DNA from: Anastrepha obliqua
Taxonomy: Eukaryota > Arthropoda > Insecta > Diptera > Tephritidae
Length of the DNA stretch: 64,000 nt
Direction: 5' to 3'
NCBI RefSeq assembly: GCF_027943255.1
Contig: NC_072897.1
Span: forward strand, 40,832,044-40,896,043
The position numbers and the translations under genes were made by a program. Under the pieces are notes generated by a model that searched no databases, was not told where the DNA came from, and saw only the letters and a program-made list of their open reading frames with translations. This document shows, in pieces, positions 21,700 through 33,440 of the stretch (positions are counted from its first letter, which is position 1; every line of letters starts with the position of its first letter).

Positions 21700-22998
21700 T
21701 ACAGGGTGGCTGATGAAAGCCGCTACCAAAAAAAAATTGAATAACTTTTTTTCTTTTTAAGTTATCTGTTCCATTTTTGTTTTAATTTGCAGATTGATCT
21801 TTAAAATTTATTAAAATGGATAACTGGGACACGCAAACAAGAATTTGGATAGTCCGCCGCTATCACGCACTGGAGTCCGTAGTTTTGGTACAGAGAGAGT
21901 ACAGGCGGATGTTTGGCGGCGATCCCCCGAGCAGATGGACCATAATGAGACTGGTGAATAATTTTGCTGAGCAAGGAACAGTCGCAAGAAGGCCTTATCA
22001 TCGAAACCCACCACGATCGCTGCTGTAGCTGCAGCTATACAAAGCAATCCAAGGGTTTCAACAAGAAGCTTATCTGCTCAACTTGGTGTCAGCCGACACT
22101 CTTTGCAAACAATAATGCACAAAGATTTAGACTTATTTCCCTACAAAATTCAAATGGTTAACAAACTGAATGCAGCAGACTTGCCGATTCGCTTGGAATT
22201 TTGCCAGAAGATCCTGCAAATGGTGGAAGAAGACCAAAACATGTTAAACTGCCTTTTCATGTCTGATGAGGCCCATTTCGATTTAAACGGCAATGTGAAC
22301 AAACAAAATTGTCGAATATGGAGTACTTCTAACCCACAGATACTCCACGAGACGGAATTGCATCCTCTTCGCGTGACAGTGTGGTGTGCGGTTTCTTCAC
22401 GCTGTATTGTCGGGCCTTATTTTTTTGAAGAAAATGGTCACACCGTTACGGTTACTGGAGACCGTTATTTGAAAATGCTGAAAGAATTTTTCTATCCAGA
22501 ACTACGCCGAAAGAGAATTCCTTTCAACTCTGTGTGGTTTCAACAAGATGGGGCAACGTCTCACATAGCCCAGACTGTTATGACAGAGTTGCGACGAAAA
22601 TTTCCCAATAAACTGATTTCAAGAAACTCCGAATTTCGTTGGCCCCCCAGGTCGCCTGACCTTACTGCACCTGACTTTTTCTTGTGGGGTTTATGTAAAC
22701 AAGAAGTTTATAAAACAAAGCCAACAAATTTGGATGAACTAAAACAATCCATTCGGGCAATAATTGCGGCTATTCCTGTCGCAACTCTCAAAGCAGCAAT
22801 GAACAACTTTTTACTAAATGCCGCACTTGTGTCAACGAGCATGGGGGGCATTTAAATTCAATTATTTTTAAAACTAGTTAAGCTACATTTAATAAAATTT
22901 AATGACCTTCAACTTGAAAAAAAATAAATGAATTCCATACACTAAAAAAAAAGTTATTTAATTTTCTTAATGTAGCAAAATTCATCAGCCACATTGTA
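21700..22998 (+). mobile_element. DD41D (rosa-like) Tc1/mariner element, nearly complete
   Basis: The terminal inverted repeats are TACAGGGTGGCTGATGAAAG at the left and its complement ending CCACATTGTA at the right (GTGGCTGATGAA shared). TA lies at both edges (21700-21701 and 22997-22998). The element encodes one transposase on the plus strand with a single frameshift. It sits inside the coding sequence of a jockey LINE, whose reading resumes after it. Confidence 0.85.
21816..22858 (+). pseudogene. DD41D transposase with one frameshift
   Basis: The N-terminal part (21816-22010) reads MDNWDTQTRIWIVRRYHALE, then VLVQREYRRMFGGDPPSRWT, a helix-turn-helix with a GDPPSRWTI word. A one-base frameshift near 22010 separates it from the rest (AAVAAAIQSNPRVSTRSLSA onwards), which is open to the stop at 22856. 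The catalytic Asp residues are in FMSDEAHF, FQQDGATSH and LTAPDFFLWG, with 41 residues between the second and third. That spacing marks the DD41D (rosa) group of the superfamily. The enzyme excises the element and inserts it at TA. Total length is about 347 codons, normal for the family; one base repair would be needed to read it through. Confidence 0.85.
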
Positions 22999-23060
22999 GA
23001 TTAAATTTTTAAAAAACTGTACCTCAAATTCTTGAGCTTTTTTAATTGTAGTGTACACAT
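22999..23060 (-). pseudogene. Jockey-type LINE linker, continuation
   Basis: The minus strand reads KKAQEFEVQFFKNL, running in frame with ISDAKVQRDKY on the other side of the DD41D element once one TA is removed. Confidence 0.5.
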
Positions 23061-24630
23061 TTCGCTCTTACAACTAATAAAAGTAGATGGTGCATATTTT
23101 CAAAAAATATTGTACAAATATCGAAAGCTGACAGATTAACTCCAGCAAATAGTGAATCCCAATTCAAAATCAAATCTTCAGTAATAACCATGCTAAAATT
23201 ACATCGTTTGAAGCAAAATGTTTTAGTATTTTTGTCAGCACTTAGCCTCCTATTTTCAATGCATACATAAAATTTAACTAATCAGCCTTAAAACCTGTAT
23301 TATAGATTGCAGTAAATTGTGGGTCCATTATATTACCACGTAAATATGCCAGAAGCTATAAACATATAAAGAACAAGTATCATATATAGCAAAAAGGTTA
23401 AGTAAGTCCAAAATATAAATCCGGGTTTTTATATTGGTTGATCCGTAGTGTGACGTGAGAAATCAATAACACCCTCTGACTTACATAACGTTTCTACTCT
23501 ATACGCACATACACACACTTTCTTGCCCCGGCGTCTTCAGCATAAACCGCAAACAAACTGCATTTGGAGGCTTTATATTAATTTGTGCTTTCACAATTTA
23601 ACACGCAGCACTTCAGCTATTTAATGAATTTTCACAAACATGTAATTTCTCTTCCGTTTGTTTGTTTTGCTCGTTTGCCTTGTATTGGAAAGGGAACTGA
23701 AGTCAGACTTGTCAAAATCGCGAAAAAATAAAGTAACTGTGTCGAGAAAGCGTCACCTATAATACTCAATTCGCGTTGTTTGGCATGCATTTTAATATTA
23801 AATGGTAGCAATAGTTCATTTTCACAATACCAAGGATGATGGAATACATGATTGCGCCTTCCGAATTCCCTGGGCGGTCAGAGCCTATGTGTTGGTTGTA
23901 ACATCACTGTTGGTTATATACTTATACGAGTAGTAAAAATTTATTATAAATTTATATTTATGGCATCTCTGCTCTTTCTATTTTGGAAGCTTAAAATTCC
24001 TCTAAGACGATATTTCATTAGCTAAAAAAATTGGTGTACAATTTTTGAAGTGAATCGACATTTTGTGGCACTCAACAATCAAACATATTAAATGTTCAAA
24101 AATCAAATATTTGCAAAATAAACCATGCCCTATCAGCACCTTTAACATTTGGTGCCTCCTGTAAGGAACTTTAGGATCAGAAGTGAGGGTCTGCAGGTAT
24201 TCGCATGTGGTCTGAGGGTGAGTACAGTTGATTTTGTAGTAGGTTGGTTCTCTTTATCATTAGAGTGATGGGAGGTACAGATTCTTTAGATCCAGGTGAC
24301 TTATCACTGAGCTATTTGTACATATTTGTACAGTATTTGTATCAGTACACAAATCGATCACAAATTTTAAAGAAGATCCGGCTATGCGTAAGACATAATC
24401 TTATTTTAATGCTCGATTGGAATCAGTAACTTTAATGCGGGCAAAATTTCGTGCCAACTATCGTGATTTAATACGTCTTGTTTCACATAAAACGGTTAAG
24501 GTCAGGTACATATATCATTAATTCGGGAAAGCGCGCTACACTATATTTCCTCCAATTCTAGTATCAGCGACGTCATCATCTAACCCCTTGTCAGCTGAAG
24601 TAAAAACTATGTTACTTTTATTTTCAAACA
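23061..24630. other. No gene recognised
   Basis: A 1.6-kb A+T-rich stretch. Only one 61-codon frame (24244-24429) is present, without motif. Minus-strand translation directly after 23060 may still be jockey endonuclease but is too degraded to claim. Confidence 0.3.
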
Positions 24631-24639
24631 AAAACAAGA

Positions 24640-25145
24640 TTTTCGACACCTGTTCTTTTTTGCTTTTCATCGAGGTCAAATAGCTCCCGACGCACCTTCA
24701 TTCAATGGTATTTACCGAAAAATTGGGAGCCTGGGTGCCTGATGTGCTCAATGAATAAAACAAGAAATTCGCTTTTAATTGCTTTTCAGCATCTCGCCCG
24801 CCGCCACGGTCATAAACAGCGCTTTTTGTATCGAATCGTCACGGGGGATGAGAAATGGTGCCTTTACACCAATATGAAGCAAAGAAAGGAGTAGGTGGCT
24901 CCAGGAGATACACCAAAGCCGAGAGTCCAGCCGGATCTTCATCTAAAAAAGATCATGATAAGTGTCTGGTGAGACTGGTGCAGTCTGAAACGCTCTAAAA
25001 TAATTCCACGGTCAACAAGGAGCTGTACAATGCCCAGCTACACCGCGTGAATGAGGGTATTCGACTGAAAGACCTGATCTACATGGTCAAACCATACTCC
25101 TTCACGACAACGCCAGGCATTCTCATGGCAGCCGGTTTTAAGTTC
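24640..25145 (+). pseudogene. Mariner transposase middle fragment
   Basis: Plus-strand reading with frame changes gives KLGAWVPDVLNE, ASQHLARRHGHKQRFLYRIV-like sequence, TGDEKWCLYTNMKQRKE (first catalytic Asp near 24845-24860), GDTPKPRVQPDLHLKKIMIS and VNKELYNAQLHRVNEGIRLK. The second and third catalytic residues and both ends are missing. It is a heavily decayed mariner distinct from the others in the window. Confidence 0.6.
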
Positions 25146-25262
25146 CCAGAATGACTCGGGTTTTTCCCGACCAAGGGCTGCCGCCGCAGTAAACTAGCCC
25201 TGCCTAGTGAACAGCATAACATCCCACCCCTTACGTCACAAGAGCAACTCCTTACAGCAACC

Positions 25263-25860
25263 TTGCTCCAAATGCTTCTCCTCAGGGCTGGGTCAAAAGT
25301 ATTCTATTGCTGCGTCTGCCATAAACGGCTCCACCCGAACTCCACCTCGGTAAGGTGGAATAAGTGCAACGGGTGGAGCCACCTTAAGACCTATTCAGGC
25401 CTTAAGACCCATAGGGAGTGGTCCACACGGTATGTGGCACGTGTTGTTCCCGCCAGCGGGCGTCTGATGCCTCCACGGCTACTACTTCCCCTGATAGGCC
25501 GGCAACACCAACCGCCACCACAACCCACACCTCCATGGTAAGGAGCCTATCGGAGCAACAAAACTCCCCCGACTAAGCCCATCCCCTTCCCTCCTGCTCC
25601 AACCCCAGTGCGGGGACAAACCGGCAACTCTTGGTCACCCGCACAGTCTGTTCCGTGTGTCAGACCAGAATACCTCGGAATCTGGTATCAGTCAAATGCA
25701 ATTCTTGCAATGGCAGGTGCCATTTTCGGAGATGTTCCGGCCTGCAACCCCACGCGTCCCTCACCTCCCGAGTACTACGACCTTACCAAGAAGTTTCAAG
25801 CCTCTTCAATTCAACTGCAACGGACTTACGGGCAAGGTCGACGAGATCGTTGACTTCATG
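25263..25860 (+). pseudogene. LINE ORF1-like region with PHD-type zinc finger
   Basis: The frame 25263-25541 reads FYCCVCHKRLHPNSTSVRWN KCNGW then HLKTYSGLKTHREWS. This is a C-x2-C...C...H arrangement like the PHD-type finger at the start of some insect LINE polyproteins. A Pro-rich linker follows. A second, imperfect repeat of the finger (CSVCQTRIPRNLVSVKCNSC) is in another frame at 25650-25720, so the finger module was present twice. It leads directly into the ORF2 domains. Confidence 0.5.
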
Positions 25861-25899
25861 AGCCGACATAGTATCACAATAGCTGCAGTTCAGAATCCA

Positions 25900-28110
25900 A
25901 AATAGAAAAGCTAATTGGGCTGGCTTCACGGAGTTCACTGAAGACACCTTCGCCGCTCTTCCCATCACCACCGATGTGCGCGCAGGCGAACGCGCATTCC
26001 GCAAGGTGCTCACAGCTGTTGCGGCTCGCTTCATTCCTGCTAGATTTGGAGATCCGGTAACTGGTAAATCAACGCAAGCGGACTAAATGGGTTGAGCACC
26101 TGAAGACCTGTAACCTCACCTCTGGGGTGAGTAAGCTCTGGTCCACCGTTCAGTCCCTGTCGAACCCGACGAAGCACAACGACAAGGTGGCTATCACCTT
26201 CAACGGTTGCAGTTTAGCTGACACGAGCTACTTTAGCAGGCTTTTTATACTGCATCCTCCGGCCGACAGAACCAAGCGTCGTGCTACCAGAAGGCTGCAC
26301 AAACTGACGAACGACAGTGCGCGACTTGCTTTTTCCGGTGATGAGGTTCAGGGGGCCATCAATAAATCTAAAACATCAAAAGCCATTGGCCCTGGCGGAC
26401 TAAACGCGCTGATGCTGAAGCACCTGGGACCATTGTGAGTGGGATTTCTCACAAGGGTTTTCAACCTGTCCTTGGCCACTCTCATCATCCCTGATAAGTG
26501 GAAAGCAGGGAGAGTGGTTCCACTACTGAAACCTGGGAAACCCGCCAACCAAGGGGAATCTTATCGTCTGATAACTCTTCTTTCCCCAGTAGTGAAGACA
26601 CTTGAAGCCCTCCTACTCGCACTCTTCACGAAACACCTGGCTTCAGCCCCACATCAGCACGGCTTCCAACGAGTGCATAGCACCACCACTGCACTCACCG
26701 CCATAAACGCCCGGATAAGCCGCGGGCTTAACCAAAAGCACCCCTGCGAGAGGACTGTCCTAGTAGCATTGTCCAACAACAACAACAGCATTGGGCCTGA
26801 AGAAGGCTTTCGATACAGTCAGCCAGACCACGCTACTAGATGCTATTTATCAGTTGACACTCCCACCAGGGCTGAAGAGGTGGTCCGCAAACTACCTGAG
26901 CGGTCGTCACTCGTCAGTAATTTTTCGTGACCAAACATCAAAGCAGAGGAAGATTAAGCAAGGTGTACCGCAGGGTGGTGTTCTTTCTCCCTTGTTGTTC
27001 AACTTCTACATCTCGAAGCTCCCCTAACCACCAGAGAGAGTCTCCCTGGCCTCATACGCTGACGACTTTACGATAATGGCGTCGGATAATGACATCGATG
27101 GCTTGTGTTCCAAAGTGAACAACTCCAACTTTCCTTCACTAAGTCCACGGTGACCCTCTTTACCACCTGAACAAAGAAGGTCAAGCTGTCCCTTAAGGTA
27201 AAAGTCGACGACACACCAATTCCGACGGTAAACAGCCGCAAAATTTTTGGTGTAACCTTTGACAGTTTGCTCTCCTTATCAGCGCACACAACCGCAATTG
27301 TCACGTAAGTCCAAAATCGCAAAGGTCCTCAAATCGCTTGCCGGCAGCACTTGGGGCAAAGACAAAGAACTGTTGCTATCGACATTTAAGGCAATTGACC
27401 GGCCGGTTCTGAACTTTGCTGTGCCTGTCTGGTCGCTTGAACTAGTAACACGAAGTGGATAAAGGTACAGACATGCCAAAATACTGCCATTCGCACAGCG
27501 ACCGGTTGCCTCCTGATGTCCCCCTTCAACACCTTCACAACGAGGCACAAATGCTCCCAGTAATGGAGCATAACAAACTGCTCAGCAAGTAGTTCCTGCT
27601 AGGATGTTACCGCAGGTTTCACCCCTGCAGACACCTGCTTGAGCCTGAGCCGCCTCCCAGGCACGTCAGGAGACACCTCTTAAACTACGCCGACGAAATC
27701 CAGGCCAAAACTGTCCGAAATTTAGTGGACCTGACAGTGTTTAGACAGTCAATAAACGACTTTCACCGGGAGACCGTCACCACCTTCTTAAGCTCCCGTC
27801 CTGTGAATGCCGTAATCGGAGTCCAACCACCACCTATAGCAGATGAAGAGCTCCATCTTCCCCGTGAGACACGTGAAACACTGGCACAATTACTTTCTGG
27901 ATACAGTAGCAGGTTAACCTAGTAATTTTCCAGAATCAACCCCGACATACCAAACATATAATATGTCCGGCATGTGACGGCACCCCGCACGACACTAACC
28001 ACCTTTTCACATGCCCTCTAAAACCGACTCATCTAACACCCCTCTCCCAACATGTCGAAACGGCATGTTTCCTGGGCTAACCTTTAGATGATCTAGAGGA
28101 AGACGACCGG
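25900..28110 (+). pseudogene. LINE ORF2 reverse transcriptase, YADD box kept, frame-broken
   Basis: The endonuclease is reduced to QFNCNGLTGKVDEIVDFMSR-like residues at ~25800-25900. Linker: VAITFNGCSLADTSYFSRLF (26180-26250). RT fingers: NKSKTSKAIGPGGLNALMLK, KWKAGRVVPLLKPGKP (26490-26550), HQHGFQRVHSTTTAL. Palm: KKAFDTVSQTTLLDAI (26800), RKIKQGVPQGGVLSPLLFNF (26950-27010) and the intact catalytic SYADDFTIM at 27050-27080. The thumb (SKIAKVLKSLAGSTWGKDKE) and a C-terminal finger region (RINPDIPNI...) end near 28080. Stops at 26437 and 27027 and several frameshifts disable it. It is the longest LINE in the window. Clade not assigned. Confidence 0.65.
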
Positions 28111-28319
28111 TGATATGCCCTACACTAGCGGGGCTTCTATTACTGTTAACAAACAGACAAACGACAACGCCAGGCCTCATGTTGCACAAGCCGTCAAAGC
28201 CGCACTTCAAGGGCTCGAATAGGAGGTCTTACAGCATCCACCGCATTCTCTGTACCTTGCACCGACCGATTACCGTTCCCTGTCAAACCATAAGAAGAGC
28301 GTTACCTTTGATAACAAAG

Positions 28320-28450
28320 ATGGTCTTAAAAACTAGCTCAACAAGTTCTTTTACATCAGACCAGGCATTTTTTGGCGGAACGGCATCAACAAATTGGTCG
28401 AAAGGTGGGAAGATGTTATAAATTACAACGGCGAATATATAATTGATTAA
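28320..28450 (+). pseudogene. Mariner transposase C-terminal fragment
   Basis: The plus strand reads GIFWRNGINKLVERWEDVIN YNGEYIID before a stop, the typical extreme C-terminus of mariner transposases (FxRGIxKLxERW..V...GEYI). The preceding ~60 bases show a weak match in another frame. Nothing upstream of that belongs to it. Confidence 0.45.
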
Positions 28451-28515
28451 CTTATTGATAACCTTCTCAGCAACGGCGAATATATAATTGATTAACTTAT
28501 TGATATCCTTCTCAG
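28426..28515 (+). repeat. 45-bp direct tandem duplication
   Basis: CAACGGCGAATATATAATTG and the following 25 bases at 28426-28470 are repeated at 28471-28515 with only one or two changes. The duplication copies the last codons of the mariner fragment and its stop. Confidence 0.9.
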
Positions 28516-29090
28516 TAATTCGGCTCTCCACTGACATAGTCAATGTTCCATTCTTCACCGTCAGATTCGGTCATAAGGGGATGTGGGGTTGGGGCCTGCA
28601 CATCCAATACCCGAGCCGCCGATTGCTGAACGTTAGGATTTCCTAAAGGTGGGTTAACTCGTGCAGATAAATCCTTGTTTAGCCGCCAAATGTGAGGAAG
28701 CGTAAAGTGCATTTTATACCTACTTCCAGGTAAAGTAATAGGGCGATAAGGAGAGGACTTGATAGGATAACAGGGGGACGTCGGTATGGTAATCTCCGCA
28801 TGGTTATTGAGTGACTATAACATCCGCCGTTCCGCGGATGAATGATTAGCCAATCCACCCGTGGAGCATCCCTCTTAGTTCATGGTAAGTTAGCCCCCAC
28901 AAAATGTGGGTTAAACCATTTAAGCCTCATCCTCGCGGCAAGGAGACCAACCTGATAACACACAACAAACAAAAATTAAAAATTCTACATGTCACCCAAA
29001 AAAAGAAGTGAGGCAAGCCAAACTTGAATCTTATAGAAATTTCTGTAGTACAGTCGAAGAAACGAAGGAAACTGCTAGACCTTGAAAGGT
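28516..29090. other. No gene recognised; possible retroelement UTR
   Basis: A 66-codon minus frame (28712-28512) lacks motifs. The G+C-richer stretch 28790-28970 (with CCGCCGTTCCGCGGATGAAT) could be a LINE untranslated region, by composition and position only. Confidence 0.25.
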
Positions 29091-29093
29091 GCT

Positions 29094-30385
29094 TCAATTA
29101 AACCACTCAGTAAGGCTGGATTCCATTTGAAAACATGATAGTTCACATACCATTTCCAAATCGGAAACATTAAATGCTCTACTTGAAAACTTTAAGTCCC
29201 CTGGACCTAATGGAATATACAGAGCAATGCTAAAGAAAGGAGAAAATAGATTGATTGAGGCCTTGAGAAGGATATTCACAGCTTGTCTTGCACTTGTCAC
29301 AACCAGCAAAACCAATCATTTTGACATCGTTCGTGTTGGAAAGTCTAGAACGAGTAATGGAGAAATGTATTCGAGTTCGGGTATTGTAGAAAAGTTCACT
29401 TAGTAGAAATCAACATGCTTACCAGAGCGGAAAATCATGTTAATCAGCTTTACACGATCTTGTTAGCAAGATTGAAGCTCGACTGGAAGCTAATGAATAC
29501 ACAATGGGCGTGTTCGTGGACATTGAGAGGCCTCTTGATAATACCACTTTCGGCTCAATATGTTCTTCTGCCGAACGACGCGGAGTTAATCAAGCCATTG
29601 TAAAATGGATATATTTCATGCTATCTGAGAAGCTGTTAACCGCTGGTGAGAATAGTGATGAACTAATCACCGTCAGGCCCAAGCAACGATGTCCCCAAAG
29701 GGGTACTCTTTCTCGGATAGTGAGTTGCTTTGTCGTAGACTCTCTTCTAACGGAGATGCTGGAACTCGGATTTTATATTCAAGCATATGCGAGCGATGTC
29801 CGTGCGCTAATATCGGACAAATCCTTAAGAAGGCTTTGCATGAAAGTGCAGAGAATTCTGGATAAAATCGACGACTGGTACACGAGACAAGGTCTTTCCG
29901 TCAATCCGTATAAAAGTACCTTAGTCTTGTTCACGAGAAAACTGAAACTGGATAGACTTAGTCTTCCAGCACTGAAAGGCGTGACACTCAATCTCTCTTA
30001 GAAAGTAAAATATCTAGGAGTAATCTGGGATAAAGAAGCCGACTTGCGAAAGGTACCAGAGCCAATAATCGGAATAAGTACTGCAGGAATGAAGAAGTGG
30101 ATCAGCTGACTCAGGAACCCCATCGGCATGTGCTGATTCTGTTGAGTGCAGAGTTTCTCGGTCATCTCGCCAAAACCAGGGAAGCCACAACTTGTGGTTT
30201 CGAGAGCGTAAGGAGAGCTTTAATATCTACCAAACCCAGGCCAAAGGCTGCCCCTGCACATCCGGGCACTGTTTGATAGGGCGGAGTGGAGGAGGAGAGG
30301 CTCTTGGTCTCAGAGAGCAAGGACATCGTCTTTGAAGGGCAGAAGAGGAATATCCTAGATGATTACTGTTCAGCTAAATCCAATA
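29094..30385 (+). pseudogene. LOA/R1-like LINE reverse-transcriptase fragment
   Basis: Fingers: NQHAYQSGKSC then SALHDLVSKIEARL (29408-29490). The open frame 29504-30001 covers the palm: GVFVDIERPLDNTTF, VRPKQRCPQRGTLSRIVSCF and AYASDVRALISD, where the Y-A-D-D box has become YASD, then the thumb DDWYTRQGLSVNPYKSTLVL FTRK and, past a stop, VKYLGVIWDKEADLR. Downstream the RNase H-like part fades by ~30385, where a SINE begins. Both the catalytic change and stops make it inactive. Confidence 0.65.
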
Positions 30386-30388
30386 CGG

Positions 30389-30718
30389 CGGCCGCCGTAG
30401 CCGAATAGGTTGGTGCGTGATTACCATTCGGAATTCACAGAGAGAACGTCGGTTCAAATCTCGGTGAGACACTAAAAATTAAGAAAAACATTTTTCTAAT
30501 AGCAGTCGCCCCTCGGCAGTCAATGGCAAACCTCCGAGTGTATTTCTACCATGAAAAAGCTCCTCATAAAAATATCTGCCGTTCGGAGTCGGCTTGAAAC
30601 TGTAGGTCCCTCCATTTGTGGGGCAACATCAAAACGCACACCACAAATAGGAGGAGGAGTTTGGCCAAACACCCAAAAAGCGTGTACGCGCTAATTAATT
30701 ATATATATATATATATAT
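30389..30718 (+). mobile_element. tRNA-derived SINE
   Basis: The head carries RNA polymerase III internal promoter elements: an A-box-like TAGCCGAATAGGTTGG at 30398-30413 and a B-box GGTTCAAATCT at 30451-30461. They are 38 bases apart, as in a tRNA gene, but the cloverleaf is degenerate. A tRNA-unrelated body follows (30480-30700, with CAGTCGCCCCTCGGCAGTCA and GGTCCCTCCATTTGTGG), and the 3' end is an AT dinucleotide run. The head-body-simple-repeat order is that of a SINE, mobilised by LINE enzymes. Target duplications were not identified. Confidence 0.7.
30698..30718 (+). repeat. (AT)n run at SINE 3' end
   Basis: About ten AT dinucleotides directly follow the SINE body and probably are its 3' tail. 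Confidence 0.85.
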
Positions 30719-30879
30719 GTAAATACAAGATAATTATTCTTCAACACTCTAAGGCGGCGTTTGCTAATCTATTACTACACCTTGAACAAAGTGGAGTTGA
30801 TATAGACCTAATCCAGGAACCGTGGCTGAGCAGTAGCTGGGTTTCTGGGGTCAGGACGAAATGCCATGGCACTTAGCGG

Positions 30880-32470
30880 GACAGGTTAGTGAAGATCCTC
30901 TATGCTCATCAGGAAGGATCTTAATGCATTTATTTAATAGGGCTAAAGGAGTTAAGTCTTCCTCACGATGGGAACTGTATAAGGTGGGGCTAGGTATCTA
31001 GAAGTCTGAAATTAAGAAAGCTAAAAGGAACTTCTGGAGAAGCTTGTGTGCAAGTGTGGAGGGCTGCCATGAGTCTTCGAGATATAGACAAGTTCTCTGC
31101 AAGAGTTCCGCTCCCGTGGAGTACTTGAGAGACGATTCGGTATGTTGAGCGATGAGCGGCGAGGAGTAAATAAAATTACTTTCTGACGAATCCAACATTT
31201 AGTAACACCAGTTTGAAAAGCGTTTCGATCCCTTCTTGTAACCATAACTCGTCACTGGTTAGGCGCCGCTACTTGGGCCATTGACACCTTCAAGCCCTCC
31301 CAATCGCCTGGTCCAGATGACATCATGCCTGCCCGGTTGCAGAAATCTGCGGAGGTGTCCTGTCGGGAGTTAGCCCCTATCTATGCGTGCTATATAGCCA
31401 GGGGCTATCATATATCTTGCTAAAATTCCTTGAGAAACTGATAGGCCTGCACATAAGAAGCGATATTCCTATCGTGCACATGACGTACACTAACATATTG
31501 TTAAGATAGATCAGTAAAATCTGCCTGCATATAATTGTTAAATATATATATAGAGGAGTCCTTTTATCAGAAGAAATTCGAAGATGGCGCCTTTCGCGAC
31601 ATTGAGGGGCTTTTAATAACGCCCTCTCGGAGACAATCACTAAATCTTTGGCAGTGCTCTCTCACTATCTGTATTTTGGCCTTAGTATACCATTATAAAG
31701 CCAATTCTGTAGTATGGAGTCGTTGTCTGCTTGAACTCTCTGGAAAAGATGGCATCGGGGAAGAAGCTGGAGAGAGTCCAAAGTACTCTCATTGGAATCA
31801 GTGCGGCGCTTCCAAATACTTCTACTTTAGCGCTTAATGCAATGTAAAATGGGGCTCCTGCAGGCATTGCAGGCAAAACTGTTGCTACACGTCCCGCAAT
31901 TAGACTGAGAGACTCAAGTTACAGACTTGACCTCAATTACTGACACTCAGGTATCCTTAAAAATTTTGGGTTCATCTCCTTGGCGATATCCTCAATGTGG
32001 ACCCTAGCTTAGTCCAAGCGAAGCATTCTCCACTTATATTCCTTGAAGGGAAGAGTAGACGGGGTGCAGTATTGGAAGGCAGCGACTGGTGAACCTATTG
32101 ACGGATGACTCGAAACAGGACGAAAGCGTTGGCCTGGGGACTATTTGGCGAGTTGCTCCCCATCAGACACCCATGGAGGTTAATATCTACCCCGCGAGCC
32201 AAGTGGCAAATCAGAACTTTGGGCGAATTCGTCGATACAAATCTCGTCTGGGTGATGGGGATTAGGATCCCGTTGACTACCTACAATCTGCTCCTGGAGA
32301 GGTGAGCTTCGTGTCGACTCAGTGAGCGCTGGGCGAGTACACAAACTTGTAAGGTAGCAAAATCTTCCTGTCGACGAGTGGATCGGAGGCGCTTGATGGA
32401 ACTCCTCAGGTTAACAAAATCTCAGCTCTCGAATTTCGTGGGTACCCTTACAGGGACTCCTACAGGACCA
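30880..32470 (+). pseudogene. LOA-like LINE ORF2, scrambled
   Basis: Linker: KKAKRNFWRSLCASVEGCHE SSRYRQVL (31015-31095). RT start: KPSQSPGPDDIMPARLQKSA and APIYACYIARGY (31290-31400). Further on, IVKYIYRGVLLSEEIRRW and, near 31740-31830, KKLERVQSTLIGISAALPNT, a thumb/RNase H linker. The RNase H part is at 32095-32280 (LLTDDSKQDESVGLGTIW: the TDxS word of RNase H). Several hundred codons of the RT palm are gone between 31640 and 31690. A C-terminal stretch runs to ~32460. Confidence 0.55.
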
Positions 32471-32569
32471 AGTTGCTAACGCCACCATAACTCAGTCGTC
32501 GAACGTTTGATATCAGCAGCAAACCAGATATCCTGCGGACAAATTGAAACTCAACCAAACAATAAAACA

Positions 32570-32920
32570 AATAATGATCTGACTTCTTATAAATCTACTG
32601 ACTACTCCATATGGCAGCAAAGTCATTCAATGGTCCGATAAAACACGCGGGGCACCCATTAAATTAAACGATACCCAACGAAAACCAATGAGCAGAAAGT
32701 GAATTTGTATGCAGAGAATCTTCGTAAAACCTTCTCTTCCAATGATGCATCTGAACATATTGACATCGCGTCAAATTGGATTAAAAGTGATGCCAGCATT
32801 GAGCTTATTAGTAGCGAAGAGCTGAATGAGCAATCTTTTCAAAATAACGCAAAAAAAATCGCTTGCTTTCGACCTGATAACTGCAGAAATACTTCAGAGA
32901 TTGCTCAATAATTATTATTA
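32570..32920 (+). pseudogene. Jockey-type RT N-terminal fragment
   Basis: The frame 32699-32911 reads NLYAENLRKTFSSNDASEHI DIAS then SIELISSEELNEQSFQNNAK. A frameshift leads to AFDLITAEILQRLLNN, matching the (G)xDLITxxxLK word that opens the RT in jockey elements. It ends abruptly in a TTATTATTA run at 32910-32925. Only ~110 codons remain. Confidence 0.45.
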
Positions 32921-33440
32921 TTATAATTGTTTGTCTGATCAACTTGTAGTTTTTTTTTTAAATACACATTCACTCAACAATTGCCCAAATTCACAGAGTC
33001 GTTGGAATCATAGAGTGTGCAATGGAGGTAAACAAAAACTGCCCAGAGGTGCTCACTTTTCACCGGAGGTTTTTATTCGAACAAAAAAAACTTATTTTAT
33101 TTTATTTTGTTCAAACTGCTCTTTATTGTGGAACTATTTTAAAACTAACTTGAAATTCTTACAGTGGTATTACTTACACTTTAAATTGTGTCCACCTTGC
33201 ATACTTGGTCCGCCGGTAAATATGAGCGAGTGTAAGAAAATCAAATACAAGAAATGGAAATTCGGCATTTGCCAAATGAGTTCAATATATAGTGTTATAA
33301 AAACAAATATTTGTATTACTTTATTTTAGACGACACATGACGGAAATGCAAGCTCAGTTAAATATAATACACTTTGGAAGCGCTTTGGCATTCCTTCAGA
33401 GTGGCGTTCCATTTTCCTCATTACAAATGTCTATACCTAG
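32921..33440. other. No gene recognised
   Basis: The open plus frame continuing to 33329 is low-complexity (Asn/Phe/Cys) and has no motif. Confidence 0.25.

Noticed and set aside
23061..24630. A hidden host gene in the longest gap
   Set aside because: No frame longer than 61 codons and no exon-like series with splice signals that I could join.
30350..30480. Functional tRNA gene
   Set aside because: A and B boxes are present but no proper cloverleaf can be folded, and the SINE body follows; it is the SINE head.
32826..33329. 167-codon plus-strand frame
   Set aside because: The first part is the jockey fragment in a shifted frame; the rest is low-complexity with no family words.
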